Source of the DNA: Coptis chinensis
Lineage: Eukaryota > Streptophyta > Magnoliopsida > Ranunculales > Ranunculaceae
Reading direction: 5' to 3'
Assembly (NCBI GenBank): GCA_015680905.1
Contig: CM027383.1
Location: 86,275,001 to 86,339,000, forward strand
DNA: 64,000 bases
Below the pieces are notes generated by a model. That model saw only the letters and a list, made by a program, of their open reading frames with translations. It did no database searches and was not told the DNA's origin. The position numbers were made by a program, and so were the translations under genes. Shown in pieces: positions 37,009-48,948 of the stretch; position 1 is the stretch's first letter, and every line of letters starts with the position of its first letter.

Positions 37009-38077
37009 ATGGATAGGCAAGGTCATAACTCATCCAAGGGTAAGCATGTGGTGACTGAGTGTGAGGTGACCAAACCACCTGTCACGAGGCAGAAGCAAGT
37101 CCGCTGGTATCCCTCGATGGATGAGATCTTAATTGAGGTCTTGTTAGAAAAGACTCTAAATGGTTTAGGTAAGAAGTCGGACAATGGGTGGAAGCCCGAG
37201 ACTTTAAAAGAGGTTGCTGAGGCTGTGAATCAACGATTGAATATGTCAATCGGGAGTGAGAATGTACGTTCTCAGCTGAAAACAATGAAAAAAAAATTAC
37301 CTCGCTACCAAGGCGGTTCTCGAGGCTAGTGGTTTTAGTTTTTCGTACAACCAACAAACCAAAGGTATATATATATGCTTATCATGTGGCATGGGAAGAG
37401 TATTGTAAGATAATATATTTTACTATCTTGTAACTCTAAATTACTACGTATTATTATTATATCTTGTAAGCAATTGCTTATTGTTATAGGCCCATCCTAC
37501 AGCAAGGCCCCTACGAAAGAAGATGTTTCCTCATTTTGAGGAGCTTGTGTCGTATTTGGGAGTGATGTGGCAACTGAGGAAGGGGGCAATGCTAGACACG
37601 ACAATGAGGAAGTAGTGATTCTAGATGAAGAAGTTGGAGATGAAGGGGCAGATAATATAGAAGAAGAGTCAAGTCAGCCTCCAAGTCCACATCCTAATGC
37701 AAATGATGTTGATAGTTCTCAAGGTGGTGAAAGCTTTGTAGCTAGCTGGTTGTACCTCACAAGCTGGGAGTCGTCACATTACTACCCCTCCTTTAGTGAA
37801 GCGCAAGAGGTATCGTCTTGGTCTTGAGGCCATGCCTCCACCCCCAAATTTCAAGGAGCTGATAGAGGCAGTGCGTCAACTAACTAGTGCCTTCAATCCT
37901 GTTGAGCCTACCACCTTGTTAGTTGATGCTTTAGAAGCACTTCCTAACATGGAACCTGATATCATGTTGAGGGCCTTTGATTTGTTGGGAGAGAATGAGC
38001 AGTTGCTGAAGGTCTTTTTGGGGATCAATAATCCTCAGTTTCAATATGTATGGCTTATGAGAAAGCTTCAGCAGTAA
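37009..38077 (+). pseudogene. Myb/SANT-like DNA-binding partner of Harbinger (frameshifted)
   Basis: Autonomous PIF/Harbinger elements carry a second gene whose Myb/SANT-like protein binds the element ends and works with the transposase. Exon 1 starts MDRQGHNSSKG at 37009; its trihelix-like domain reads RWYPSMDEILIEVLLEKTL, SDNGWKPETL and VNQRLNMSIG. Frame is lost in a run of A's near 37288-37297, after which the family sequence continues in another frame. Exon 2 begins after the AG at about 37490 (AHPTARPLRKKMF). It shows a second shift near 37560 and a third near 37740, and ends with NNPQFQYVWLMRKLQQ at 38077. With three shifts it is probably dead. Confidence 0.82.
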
Positions 38078-38490
38078 GGGAACTAGATCGAGCAGTCGAA
38101 TGTAGGACTTGAACTTGTGTCTTTTGGATATTAGTGTATGAGTCTTTGAATTAGAGCTTGGTATATGTATGAATGTATGTGGCTTTTGGATACTAGAACT
38201 TGGTATTTTATTCGTTCTATTTAGTAAAATTATTTAATAGAATGTTGTTATACATGTGTATTTGTTTTAATGTTTAAATTCAATTATTATATGCTTTTGT
38301 GTGTGTGCAGGCTGTGTGAGTGTCTGTGGTGGTCTCTGTGTGTGCAGGCTGTGTGAGTGTAGGTGAGTGCTCATTGTGTGAGTGGCCTGTGTGTGTGTGC
38401 TGCTGGTGTGTGTGTGTGTGAGTGTGCGTGTGTGTGTGCTGTTGGTGTGTGTGTGCGCGCGTGTGTGTGTGCTGCTGGTGTTCTAGAGTT
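38078..38490 (+). other. 3' tail of the Harbinger element with GT-rich low complexity
   Basis: The sequence after the stop (GAACTTGGTATTTTAT, GTGTATGAGT blocks) recurs near 42900-43030 and 47130-47260, so it belongs to the element family. From 38297 to 38475 it is an irregular GTGTGTG/GTGTGAGTG repeat. The ORF on the opposite strand (38371-38619) is a by-product of that repeat. No terminal inverted repeat was identified. Confidence 0.6.
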
Positions 38491-39402
38491 CTTTAAGAAG
38501 AAAAGGTAATAATATAATAAAGATCTTTTGCCATGGTGAAACATAGACATCGGGGTAAGCCTACTTGCTCTTGTAGTGCTTTGAGAGCCCTTTCGTCTAA
38601 GCACAAGAGGCTCTATCACTTATGGAAGGGAAGCAATGTAAGTAATGGCCTCTCTTTTTTTATTTTCAATGTCAAATTGTAGAAATGGTTCTTTTTTATT
38701 TCATATATGATTTGGGTTGGTCTATGTTTGTTTCATTTCTTTGTAAATCATGATTTTTCTAGCCTGATCTATTTTGATTGAGATGTTTTTCTTATTTATT
38801 TTTGTTTTTGAGGAAATGAATTATTTTGGTACATTGTGAAATTTGACCTTTTTTATATGATCTCTCAACAGAAATGTGTCTGTATGATCATAAATAGCTT
38901 AAAGATGTTTTTTTTTTGTGAAGAGTACTTTAAGAAACTTTCAGAAGCAAGTAGTGTTGCTGACGGATTTAAGGTCTGTTTCTCCTGACAAAGATTTCTT
39001 TCAGATTTTGTCTCCTTCGTTACGTCTCAGTTCCCTATCTCGGTTTCACAGATTTTCTTGAGGTTCTTGTAACCTTGATCTCTTCTTGACATCACACATA
39101 TTAAACAAGCTAGGCAGGCAATAGAGGAGTGAACTGGAAAAAGAATGAATGTCAGAATTTAGAAACACTTGCAAACCAGCTTCTGGCTTCTGTATTGTGT
39201 CCTCCATCTCTCCTTCTCTCACTTAGTTTTGTTAGTCTTGAGGTTAGAATCTCCAGTAGCTCTGCAACTACTCAACACTTGCTTCCACCTCGTCCCATTT
39301 CACCTTGTAAGAACCACTACCTTCTTTCAGTTTCTCTTTACTATTTTTAGTGATCACATGAAGTGAAGTTAAGGATAGCCCAGCGCTCAATCTGCTTCCC
39401 AT
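38491..39402. other. Intergenic, nothing recognised
   Basis: No gene, tandem repeat or bounded element was recognised in this interval. Confidence 0.4.
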
Positions 39403-39854
39403 CTAAAACAGACCTGTTAATAAGGTTCCACTAACATGAGAAAGTTTCACACCTTCATTATGGTCTATAGCAGTTGTCGAGCTCTGTTCACTTGTATTTG
39501 TCACCTCTACTTGCAGTTTGGATTGCACGAGTGGAAGAATCTGGTTTCTAATGGTAACCTCACTGGAACACAATGCATTTTGGTTTCCTATTGTATGATT
39601 ACCATGATATACTACCATTTCGCCTTCTTTAAGATCTAGAGTGGTTGTCGAACTACGTTCACTTGTATTCGTCCCCTCTATTTGTAAGTTGTCATTAGTA
39701 AGTGCAAGCATTTGATCTACATCAGTAGTGTCAGAGGAATACAACACATTCTGGTTTCCTACAACATGATTCATAAGAAACTTGTATCGTAAACTTGTAC
39801 CTTCTCCAAATAATAAACTTAACACAAACAGAAATAATAACATGAAATTTTTAC

Positions 39855-40117
39855 TGTTAAATTCTATGTTAGTAGTGATGCTAGGAGAGTTGTAACATTG
39901 ATATATTAGAGACACCAAGAAGAAGACCAAAGAAGACTAGAGATTGATTAGGGTTAAAAAGTTATTAGGTTGAGAACGAGTTTGTTCTCTATCCAGAGTT
40001 ACATACTTATACTAACCTAAAATATGATAATAGCAACTACTAGATATGGATGTCCACACTTATAGAAACATGAGACTTTCCATATTGGACATATACTAAT
40101 ACTAACATATTCTAATA
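39855..40117 (-). repeat. 3' LTR of the non-autonomous element
   Basis: The plus strand begins TGTTAAATTC and ends CTAATA; in element sense it starts TATTAG rather than the usual TG, in both copies. Adjacent polypurine tract at 40118-40130. Confidence 0.9.
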
Positions 40118-41695
40118 CTCCCCCTCAAGCTGTAATTACGCAAACTATGCAAATTACAACTTGGATTACAAAAAAACAAAAGATAATAATACTACTCCTC
40201 CTTTTGCATAGAATTGTCTTTAGTTGAAGAACTCGAACAACTGTTGAGATGTTCTGGAGGTGAAACTGTCGGTGTAGGCAATGGCCTAACCTGAATACTG
40301 AAGGTGTGCCACAGTCACAAACTGAAATCATAACACCGATTTAGTGGCGCGCTGCTTGGCTACTACTTACTCCATTCGCTGTTATGGCTGTCATAATATA
40401 AAATGAAAACAATAACATTGACTTGATGTGCGCTTCTTGGCTGCTACTATCAATGTCACTATTAATGTTAACAAAATACTATTATGGGTACTCCTGAAAC
40501 ATACTTGCAGTTGAGGCTTGATCTACACGAAAAACATAATGATAGTTGAGGCTTGATCGCTACTGAATCTTGAAGACCAATAGTGGAGATGTCATATTGA
40601 AGACTGAATAGTGGATATGCCTTGTCATGAAGAGTTCGTCAAGGCTTGCTGGAATATGGAGACATGAGTACTCTTCCTCATACGTCTCCATATTCTCCTT
40701 CCCTCATATACTACTGAATGTCTTCATATCTCCCTATTCCCCCTCTCAAGTTGGAATATACAAGTCTGTTGAAACATACAAAGGCTTGTCTATTCCGACT
40801 TGAACTTGAAACTGAGAAAACTAAATACCAACTTATACAACCAACCAATGCCCACTTCAAAAAACTATACCTCATACTCCAATTCACAAAAAAAAATTCT
40901 AACAGAACATGCATCAAACAATACTCACTATAGAGGATGAAGGGTGAGTCACGCCTTTTTATGACTGCGAACTTCGGGAATAGTGGAAGATGGAAAGAAT
41001 AATTCCTCGTGAGATAGAGGTCATGTGCACCTATAATACTTCAAACAAACAACTTGATCATGTTCTAAAAACTGAGACAGAAGATGGCATCAATACTAAC
41101 TGCACGGAAGCTAGAAACCCAAACATCCATAATGGCATACAAACAATAATACCCCTCCAATCCTGGATGAGAGTGCAAACTACCTTCCAAAGGCTTGATA
41201 CTTCAAAAATCTCGAAAACTTATGTGTGGAGGCATGAGCGCGTGCGCGCCTTCATCAAGGCCAAAGACTCCGGGATACAGAGAGATTGTGCCCCTCTTAT
41301 CAATGCTAAGACAGAGAGATTGCGGAAGACGTAGATTGCAGAAGCGAAACAATACTATGAAACCAATACTGAGAAACTTCAGATCTCTCTTCTAGCATTC
41401 TTCAAACAAACTTTAAACACTAACGGAATCTTTAAAACTTACTTTAACATGACGATGAATAGTACCGTGAACAGTATCGGTGAATAGTACTCGTGAACAG
41501 TGCCGGTGAACAATACCGTGAACAGTAAACTCGCCAGAGAAAAAATTGAAACTTGAATTGAGATATAAAAACTTCTTCTTGTGAGAAATCCTTCTTCTTC
41601 TTGAAACTTGACTTGAATACTATACTGAAAAACTTAAATAAACTTGATTTTGTTTCTTGGTGAGGGATTCCTCTCCTAGCATACCACTGAACCTC

Positions 41696-41707
41696 GCTCT
41701 GATACCA
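41696..41707 (-). promoter_or_regulatory. Primer-binding site for initiator tRNA-Met
   Basis: The minus strand reads TGGTATCAGAGC directly adjoining the 5' LTR end, the plant copia arrangement. Confidence 0.9.
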
Positions 41708-41970
41708 TGTTAAATTCTATGTTAATAGTGATGCTAGGAAAGTTGTAACATTGATATATTAGAGGCACCAAGAAGAAGACCAAAGAAGACTAGAGATTGA
41801 TTAGGGTTAAAGAGTTCTTAGGTTGAGAAAGAGTTTGTTCTCTATCCAGAGTTACATACTTATACTAACCTAAAATATGATAATAGCAACTACTAGATAT
41901 GGATGTCCACACTTATAGAAACATGAGACTTTCCATATTGGACATATACTAATACTAACATATTCTAATA
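41708..41970 (-). repeat. 5' LTR of the non-autonomous element
   Basis: Direct repeat of the left LTR with about six differences over 263 bp, indicating a fairly recent insertion. Confidence 0.9.
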
Positions 41971-42784
41971 TTTACCTAGTCCAGCCTTACTTATTTCGTC
42001 ATTCTGATTGGTTGCTTGTGCTCGTTGTTTTCTCCGACTAACGACTTGCTCATTCATTACATTTCCTCTTTTCCTTTGTTCATACGATCGTCTTCTTTCT
42101 CTTTCTTGAGCTCTTTGTTCCTCATTCATATTTTCCCTCCGTTGCTTATCTCACGGACGTCCGTCTTTCCCTCGCCCTTAGATCTCTGCTCATCATCCAT
42201 ATTCTGTCTATGTTGCCTCTCGCGTATTCTCCGACGTTCCATTTCAACAGCTCTTTGTTCATTATTCATGTTATTCCTACATTGTCTCTCACGTGTACGA
42301 CGTTGTTCTTTTTCTAAAGCTCTTTGTTCATCACTCAAATTTTTTCTTCTCTGTTCGTCACGGATTCTGCGACGCTCCCTTTCTAATAGTCTTTGTTCAT
42401 CAGTCATACCGTCATCTCTGTTTTTACTGAGAGTTGAAAGTTTTCGGCAATTTCCCCCTATAAAAGGACGATCAGTGTAAGGAAAAACAAATGGAGCCCT
42501 GACATGAGAAAGTTTCACAAAAATTGAGATTAACAAGATGAGTGTTAGTGTTACATACCCACATGGTCCATTCTTTTCTTTAACAATGTTGCATATCACT
42601 TGCATTCTCTTTTGCGGTTTAGCCAAAGATTCATGTTTTAAAGTCTGAGCTGCATCCCTAGGTAGATTTTCCTTCGGATACCTCTGCCCCTACAACAACA
42701 CACAAAACTCCAAGCAGGGAAGAAATTTGTACACAAACATCTCTTCTGTTCCTGTTTCTAGCTATGTTTTGTTTCTAGCAAAAT

Positions 42785-43337
42785 GTAGACTTTGTTGAGG
42801 GCCTTTGATTTGTTGGGAAAGAATGAGCAGTTGCTCAAGATTTTTTTGGGGATCAATAATCCTCAGTTTAAGTATGCATGGCTTATGAGAAAGCTTCAGG
42901 ATTCAGGGAAGTAGATCGAGCAGTAGAATGTAGGCCGTTAACTTGTGTCTTTTGGATATTTTAGAATGATATTTTGAATTAGAATTCGCTACATGTATGA
43001 TATTTTGAATTAGAATTCACTATATGTATGAATGCATGTCTTTTATATAGATTAACGTTGGTTATTGTGCTGTCTTTTATATAAGGCTTGATGTCTGGTT
43101 GTTTAAGAATACAGTTTATGTAATTTTCTTTTGATACGAGGATAGGTTTCTACCAGCTCACTAGGAAACTCTTCTGACACGTGGATCGAGTGACGGTGCT
43201 TTTAGCACAAGAACTGGGAATCATGTTAGTTGAGTTAGGAGCAAAGATAGTAAACTTTTTGAAATAATTGTTTGTATATGCGACTTGGGGTTTTGATTTA
43301 AGTTGGTTTAATTCTTGGGTTTACAATAGAGGTATAA
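42785..43337 (+). mobile_element. Harbinger 3'-end fragment
   Basis: The first 150 bases repeat, with few changes, the end of the Myb/SANT-like gene at 37960-38110 (GAGGGCCTTTGATTTGTTGG, GGGGATCAATAATCCTCAGT, AGATCGAGCAGT). The rest matches its 3' flank. It is cut off by the large TG...CA element that starts at 43338. Confidence 0.75.
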
Positions 43338-46300
43338 TGTCACACCCCGAATTTCGACAGAATTCGGAAAAACAATATTTGTTCCCGACTCTTCGATTTT
43401 CGAGGTGTGACGCACTCTCCACTTCCAAAAACCCATAAATAGTTTAAATATGCGGATAATTAAAACCAATAAAAATTTCAACTTAAACAAAAGTCCTCTT
43501 CATTACAAAAATTCACAAATAAGATTAGGTTACAAATCTCTTTTCAATAACTCTTTATTTAAAATTACAAATAAAAATACAAATAACATTGTCTCAATTG
43601 AAAATCTATATCACCTCAAGGGAAAACAAAACATATCCTGAAATGCAACGCTAACGCAAACCACAAGCAGCAACCAACCTTCTTCAACACTAAACCTGTC
43701 AAGACTTATCAACTATGTTCATTTAATGAACACACCCGATAAGCAAACATGCAAATCGGGCCAGCATTATAAAAATGTTGTTGTGAGTAGCTCTAAAATA
43801 GAACATATACTTATATATATACATACACAATCCATAAGGCAGTTAGTTCCTCCACTGAGGCGCCTTAACTCCCAACAACTAATACGACATTCTTAACTAC
43901 AATAAGTAAGGCTTGTAGTTCCTCCACTGAGGCGCCTTAACTTCCCACTAACTACACAACAAACCATATGCATAATAAAAAGGTATTTAGTTCCTCCACC
44001 GAGGCGCCTTAGGTTCTAACTAAACTAATAACCAGCCAACCATTTTCTATACTTACCGTATTTCATGCTCAATTACAGAGTGGGTCGTCTCTGCACAAGT
44101 AGTTAGTTTGACCCACCATTATGCAAAACCCTATACATTTATATATTTAAAGATATTTTATTAACCAACATATTACCATAATTATATTATTTAAGGTTTT
44201 CTTTGCATGTCCCTAAAATCACGTCGTATCTATGTCTTACCTAGTTTCCCTGGCTACCACAATCGCTTCCCAACGCCGAACATGTACATCCACATGCCTC
44301 CCCTCACATAATGAACCACTTCGTGCATAACTACCCGAAATGGGATGCGCGACACCGGTAACCCTCATATGAAAGCCATTATGCAAGTACTGCCACTATT
44401 CGGCATAAAATATCGCGCGTCTCGTTCTAATTTTGCGAACGAAATAATCAAGCCACTATTCGTCTACACCAGAAGGGCCATTCAGATTCACTGAAACGCC
44501 AGAAGGGCCAATCAAGTTACTTACGCCCGAAGGGCCATTCAGATTCACTGAAACGCCAGAAGGGCTAATCATATCACGTACGCCCATCACTAGGGCCAAA
44601 TCACATGAGTTGTGGTATCTAGGTTCTAGGATTTTCGTTACATAATTTATTCAGGTATCATACATTTATATCTCAGAATAATTCTTATACTATCCCAGGC
44701 CAGTAACTTAATTGTACTGAAGGCCAACGTTTCTCGTTATAATACAATCCACATTATCACGTGCCAATACTATTCATTGCACGATATCCAAATATCTCTA
44801 TATCAAATATCGAAACTTATTATTTCACGTGCCAATTATATATTGCACTACACCATATGGGATATCTCAGCCTTCATACATACCACAATTCATTTAAGTA
44901 GCAACTCATAATAATAATCAATCATGAAATCTATTCGTTCAATATATTTATATGAACTCAAGTCACCCTCAAAGCCCAATACTAAAGTCCATGAATCTAA
45001 GTCCGTATGTAGTTTAATACTCATAAAAACATATATATCTAAGTCTTATTATCAGAATTCCCCTCTTGTTACGTGCCAATATATTATATGCTTTACACAC
45101 TACTCACGTCAAATCTTAATTAGATAATGACAAACAATGTTATACAATTTTTGACAATATTTTATTACTACATTTGTCCATATTCTTAAATATGTGAAAA
45201 TCTGGAAAAAAAAATCAACATTCCACAGTCAACGGTCAACTGTCAATGGTCAACGGTCAAAGTCAACACGTCATTTCCATGTTCAACAAGTTCATGGTCA
45301 TAGCCATGGTTCACGGCTAAGGTCAAAGGTGCATGGCTCATGGGCTCATGACTAAAGGTAATGGTTTGGACCCAACTAGCCAAGCCCAAACCCAAACCTT
45401 AGAACCCGGCCCCAAAAGTCTAAACATTTAAAGACCCAATTAGATCTATTTTAAGTTATATGGACCGGCCCAAAACCAAATTAGAAACTGACTCAAAACA
45501 CAAATGGGTTCGCCCCAGAGAATTAAACTGAAACCGGCCCAACACTTAAACTAAAACTGGTCCACAACTTAAACTAAACTGGACCTAAACAAAAGATTAA
45601 TCCGGTCCAACAACTAACTAGTGTTTAGGCCCAAAAACTTATATCAAAACTGGCCCAACCAAAACAAAATAACATCGGGCCCAAATAAACCAACCAAGGC
45701 CCAAGCCCAAGCCCAGCCGGTCATCTTCTCCATCAGTTACCACCACCACCAGCTCACGCGCCGGCCACCACTTCTCCCTTTCCCATCATATCGGTTTTGC
45801 TCCCTGACAAAAACCCAATAACTTTAATACATACAAAAACCTCAAATCCTTAAATCAAAGCCCTTCATCAAATCTAGATCTCGAATTCGAGCCGCCATTA
45901 ATGGCTTCTACAACTTCGACAACACCTTACCACCCATCGAAACAACACTAACCAACCTCAAACTAACAAATCTAACATCACAACAAAAAGTTTAATCAAA
46001 TCAAACAGTTCGAATTGTTTTACTAGAGGATGTCTAGGCGTGCCGCCATTAACGAGTCTTGGGAGCTTCCAACAGCTCTTCTGCCAACCCCCAACCCCCA
46101 CCAAATGGTTGGGTTTTGATCCCCATCAAAACCAAACCTTTGGAGTGAAATCAAAACCCAAACAAAACCTCATTGTTCACAAATGTCAACGCCCTTGCAG
46201 TTTTTTTTTCAAAGTTTCAACAACTCTTCCGCCCAACATTCAATCACCCATCACTAATCACAGTTTAATAGTTCAACCGCATCTACCAACCCAACAACAT

Positions 46301-46937
46301 AATAGTTCATAATAAACATACATAACCGATTTCTAATGGGGCTGTCGCCTCTATTAACGAGTTCTCCGAGCTTGAACAGCTCCCTAATAATGTACCAACA
46401 CAACCCAACGTTCATCCCTAAACCCCGACAGCAGCCAAACATCAAAAACGTATACCCGGTTCAACCCATTTATTGAGCGATATTTTCTTTGGGCTTTAGT
46501 TAAGCCATTGACGCTTTTCGAGCTTCAACAACAGTTCAAATCCAATTTCGAAGTTTCAACAGAGTTTAATCGGTTTAATAACGGCGGTTTAACAATGGCG
46601 GATCTAATATTAATAACAGAATAATTAACATATTTCGTGAAATAGAAAACTAATCTACTCACCTTTATTAACAGCTCGACGAATTCCTCCTAGTCCGAGA
46701 CGTCGCGCTCCAACGCTCGAGCAAACAAGCCGCCTCTATTTTTATTATTTTATTATCTAAGAACCCTATTCTCTAGAACAGTACGAATATATACTTGGGT
46801 TTGAAACCCAAGCCCAACACAGACTCGGGCACAGAAACCAGGCCCATATATCCCAAATCCAATCCAATCAAATTTTAAATAAATAAATAAATTAATTAAT
46901 AAATAGATAAATACGTATTTTAAATACGGGCGTTACA
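43338..46937 (-). mobile_element. Large TG...CA element A, probable solo LTR (3.6 kb)
   Basis: The plus strand begins TGTCACACCCCGAATTTCG and ends GGGCGTTACA. It is a reverse-oriented relative of the element at 50767-54594 along its length. Flanks TATAA and TATGA could be a 5-bp duplication with one change. No gag or pol domain and no direct terminal repeat was found, so I read it as a solo LTR of a large LTR retrotransposon rather than a full element. Internal marks include three AGGCGCCT blocks near 43860-44010, CCAGAAGGGCC repeats at 44470-44560 and GGCCCAAAAC repeats at 45380-45720. Confidence 0.72.
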
Positions 46938-47334
46938 TATGAGGTTTTATATAAGCCTTGGATGTATATTTATTGGATTTTCAGGTTAAGACAGGATGTG
47001 TGCATATGAAATGTCAGAAATACAAAGGAGACTCTGCCGAATTTTTTTCTAGAATGTGATGTTTTATAGTTGGTTTTAGTAAATAGAATATAGTTGGTTG
47101 GTCCATCACGTATCAAGTTTTGAATATAGTGTGTAGTGTATGAGTGTTTGAATTAGAACTTGGTATATGTATGAATGTATGTGGCTTTTGGATACTAGAA
47201 CTTGGTATTTTATCCATTCTAGAACTTGGTATTTTATCCGCTCTTTGATACTAGACTTGGTAGTTTATGTGGCTTTTGATGGTGATAGTCCACGTACATA
47301 TGTTTAGTTTCAAATTTAACATTAGATTTGTGAT
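46938..47334 (+). other. Harbinger-related 3' fragment beyond element A
   Basis: At 47125-47260, TTGGTATATGTATGAATGTA and TGGCTTTTGGATACTAGAAC repeat the 3' flank of the Harbinger element at 38140-38215. It may be the continuation of 42785-43337 interrupted by element A. Confidence 0.5.
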
Positions 47335-47747
47335 ACAGATATAGGGAGGCATTTTTGCTATGTAGTCCTCGAAGGCTTCACTCGTGGAGTTTACAAAGAT
47401 TGGGAAGATTCTAAAACTCAAGTAAATATAATGGCTACAAAGATGCAAAGTTCTATGGATGCCAGTCCATAGAAGAAGTTGAAGAAAAGTTGGCCGCTCA
47501 CCTTAGGCATAGAATGTCTACTACATCTATTCTAAGTAGGTGCATTCGACCCGTCGAAGAGACCCAGACGATGATTGCAACTCCCCAAATTGCTATGAAA
47601 CGTTCTAACATTCCAAATGCACCAATAGAGAAGATAGGACATAATGTGGTTGAGCAACGTGATGATTGGGTGTACATCCGGTATTTGATAGTTGTGTTTT
47701 TAGTTGTTTTAATTGTTGTTATGATTAAGTTACTTTTTGTGTTGTAG
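47335..47747 (+). pseudogene. RNase H1 N-terminal / viroplasmin-like domain fragment
   Basis: The plus strand encodes CYVVLEGFTRGVYKDWEDSK at about 47355-47415, then, after a small insertion that shifts frame, GYKDAKFYGCQSIEEVEEKL. This YVVxxGxxxGVYxxWxxxxxQV...Y.GfxxxEEA pattern is that of the RNase H1 N-terminal domain, which binds RNA-DNA hybrids and is shared with caulimovirus viroplasmin proteins. The open frame continues to 47747 and ends in a hydrophobic segment (YLIVVFLVVLIVVMIKLLF) that could span a membrane. No catalytic RNase H domain follows, so the fragment is probably carried by a transposon. Confidence 0.6.
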
Positions 47748-48129
47748 TCGAATGCGTTGTAATTTAAAGACTTTGAACCAAGTGTTATCTTTGTTCATGT
47801 AAGGTTGTACGTATATATTTTCTTCTTTGTTGATGTAAGGATATTTTACTTCGTATTCGTCTTTGTTCATGCGTTGTAATTTATTAATTAAATCTACATT
47901 TGAACCAAGTCTTGTTCTTTGCGTCGTATTCGAATGTTTTGCATCAGTTTTGCAGGTAAGTGCAAACTGTGTGAGTGCTCTGTGTAGGTGAGTCACGGAA
48001 CAATCGCTTTGGTGGTCTGTGTAATGTTTTGCTAGTTTGTTAATCAGGTGATTGTGTTTTTATGTGTGCATCGAAGACTTGTTATGACTTAACACGAAAT
48101 TTTGTAAATAGACCAAGTACTCGCCAGTT

Positions 48130-48460
48130 TTGCAAAATTTTCCATGGAAGTCACACAACGAACAAGCATCCTCCTAGGATGACAAATCAATTACGAAGGC
48201 CGGGTTGATGGAGCAAATTAATATTACAAGAGATTCTTCTTGGACTATTTGTGGTACTCAACAGAGTGAGTAGTTAAGCCCATCAACACTCTCACTTTAT
48301 CGTTTTAGTTGGTCATCTTTACCTCTAATCCAAAGTCTCCTCTTAGCTCGATGTCAAAATAGACCGAATGAAGGGTTCCTAAGAAATGGAAACTCTCCTA
48401 TGCTCACAGTGCAATCAGCAGGTCATGCTTTGCATGTTTTCATTAATGGTCAACTATCAG
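48130..48460 (+). pseudogene. Captured beta-galactosidase (GH35) gene fragment
   Basis: Two exon-like blocks match plant beta-galactosidase, a cell-wall enzyme. Block one (about 48139-48264) reads WKSHNEQASS, a stop, DDKSITKAGLMEQINITRDS, with the expected DYLWY damaged by a deletion. Block two (48347-48460) contains [20 protein letters not shown] and [12 protein letters not shown], again with a small frame error at its start. An 82-bp spacer with donor GTGAGT and acceptor CTCTTAG lies between them, so the copy came from genomic DNA, not mRNA. The family is over 700 residues; only about 80 remain, without catalytic residues. Confidence 0.82.
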
Positions 48461-48948
48461 GTAGACAGATAATTTTTTGCAAATGCAAACACAAAGTTAC
48501 AATATATAAGCTTTCTCCCTCAAAGTACTGATCCTAGATTCAGTTAAGTACACAAAATGATAGGTGGTTTAGCGTGAAAAAGATCTAATAAAGGTACAAA
48601 CAATCTAAAACAAAGCTCACTTCTTCTGCATATAGGACAAGAGTCTAAACATTCAGCTCATTTTTCATGAAGTCAGAAGGATTAACTACCTCCATTGGTC
48701 TAAAAGATTAGGAAGAACATTAAAAAAAAGAATTCAACAACTATGATTGAAAAATGGTAGCCATTTCTTGCTTTCATTACACATTCAACAACGTCATCCT
48801 GTTGTAGATTCGATTGAAAAGACTGACCAAGTACACTTCACACAGTAGCAGCAGCCACCAATAGCACACTTCACACACTCGCCTACATTTCACACAGTAG
48901 TAGCACACACTTCACACACAACAATACACACTTCAACAAATATGAAGT
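48461..48948. other. Intergenic, CA-rich near the right end
   Basis: After the beta-galactosidase fragment nothing coding is seen. Irregular CACACTTCACACA repeats at 48835-48935 look like the reverse counterpart of the GT-rich tail of the Harbinger element at 38297-38475. Confidence 0.45.

Larger units (their letters stand above)
39855..41970 (-). mobile_element. Non-autonomous copia-like LTR element (2.1 kb)
   Basis: Two direct 263-bp LTRs (39855-40117 and 41708-41970) differ at about six positions. The element is flanked by the duplication TTTAC (39850-39854 and 41971-41975). On the minus strand the 5' LTR is the right one, immediately followed by a tRNA-Met primer site, and a G-rich polypurine tract (GAGGGGGAG) lies next to the left LTR. 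The 1.58-kb interior encodes no gag or pol, so mobilisation needed another element. It also carries one GC-rich GCGCGC module at 41231-41266. Confidence 0.92.
39403..42672 (-). pseudogene. Hypothetical gene with 23-residue RERRRIR repeats, split by a retroelement
   Basis: A plausible acceptor near 42690 opens a minus-strand frame (AKPQKRMQVICNIVKEK) running to 42126. It contains about five tandem 23-residue units of the form DEQRALERERRRIRERQRRxN, the fourth frameshifted at about 42185 and the fifth at 42060-42120. Exactly at the 5-bp duplication of the retroelement at 39855-41970 the frame stops; it resumes in phase at 39849 and continues to about 39410. The second part has two copies of a roughly 56-residue unit (HTIGNQNALCSSE, NTSEQSSTT). 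A function is not recognised. Arrays of RERRR units occur N-terminal to the helicase in plant Helitron proteins, which is a possible origin, but no Rep or helicase domain is here. Confidence 0.55.

Noticed and set aside
38371-38619. Minus-strand ORF with His-Thr repeats
   Set aside because: Translation of the GT/CA low-complexity tail of the Harbinger element.
42016-42480. Plus-strand ORF of 154 residues, Ser/Leu/Phe-rich
   Set aside because: It is the antisense of the RERRRIR repeat coding region and has no features of its own.
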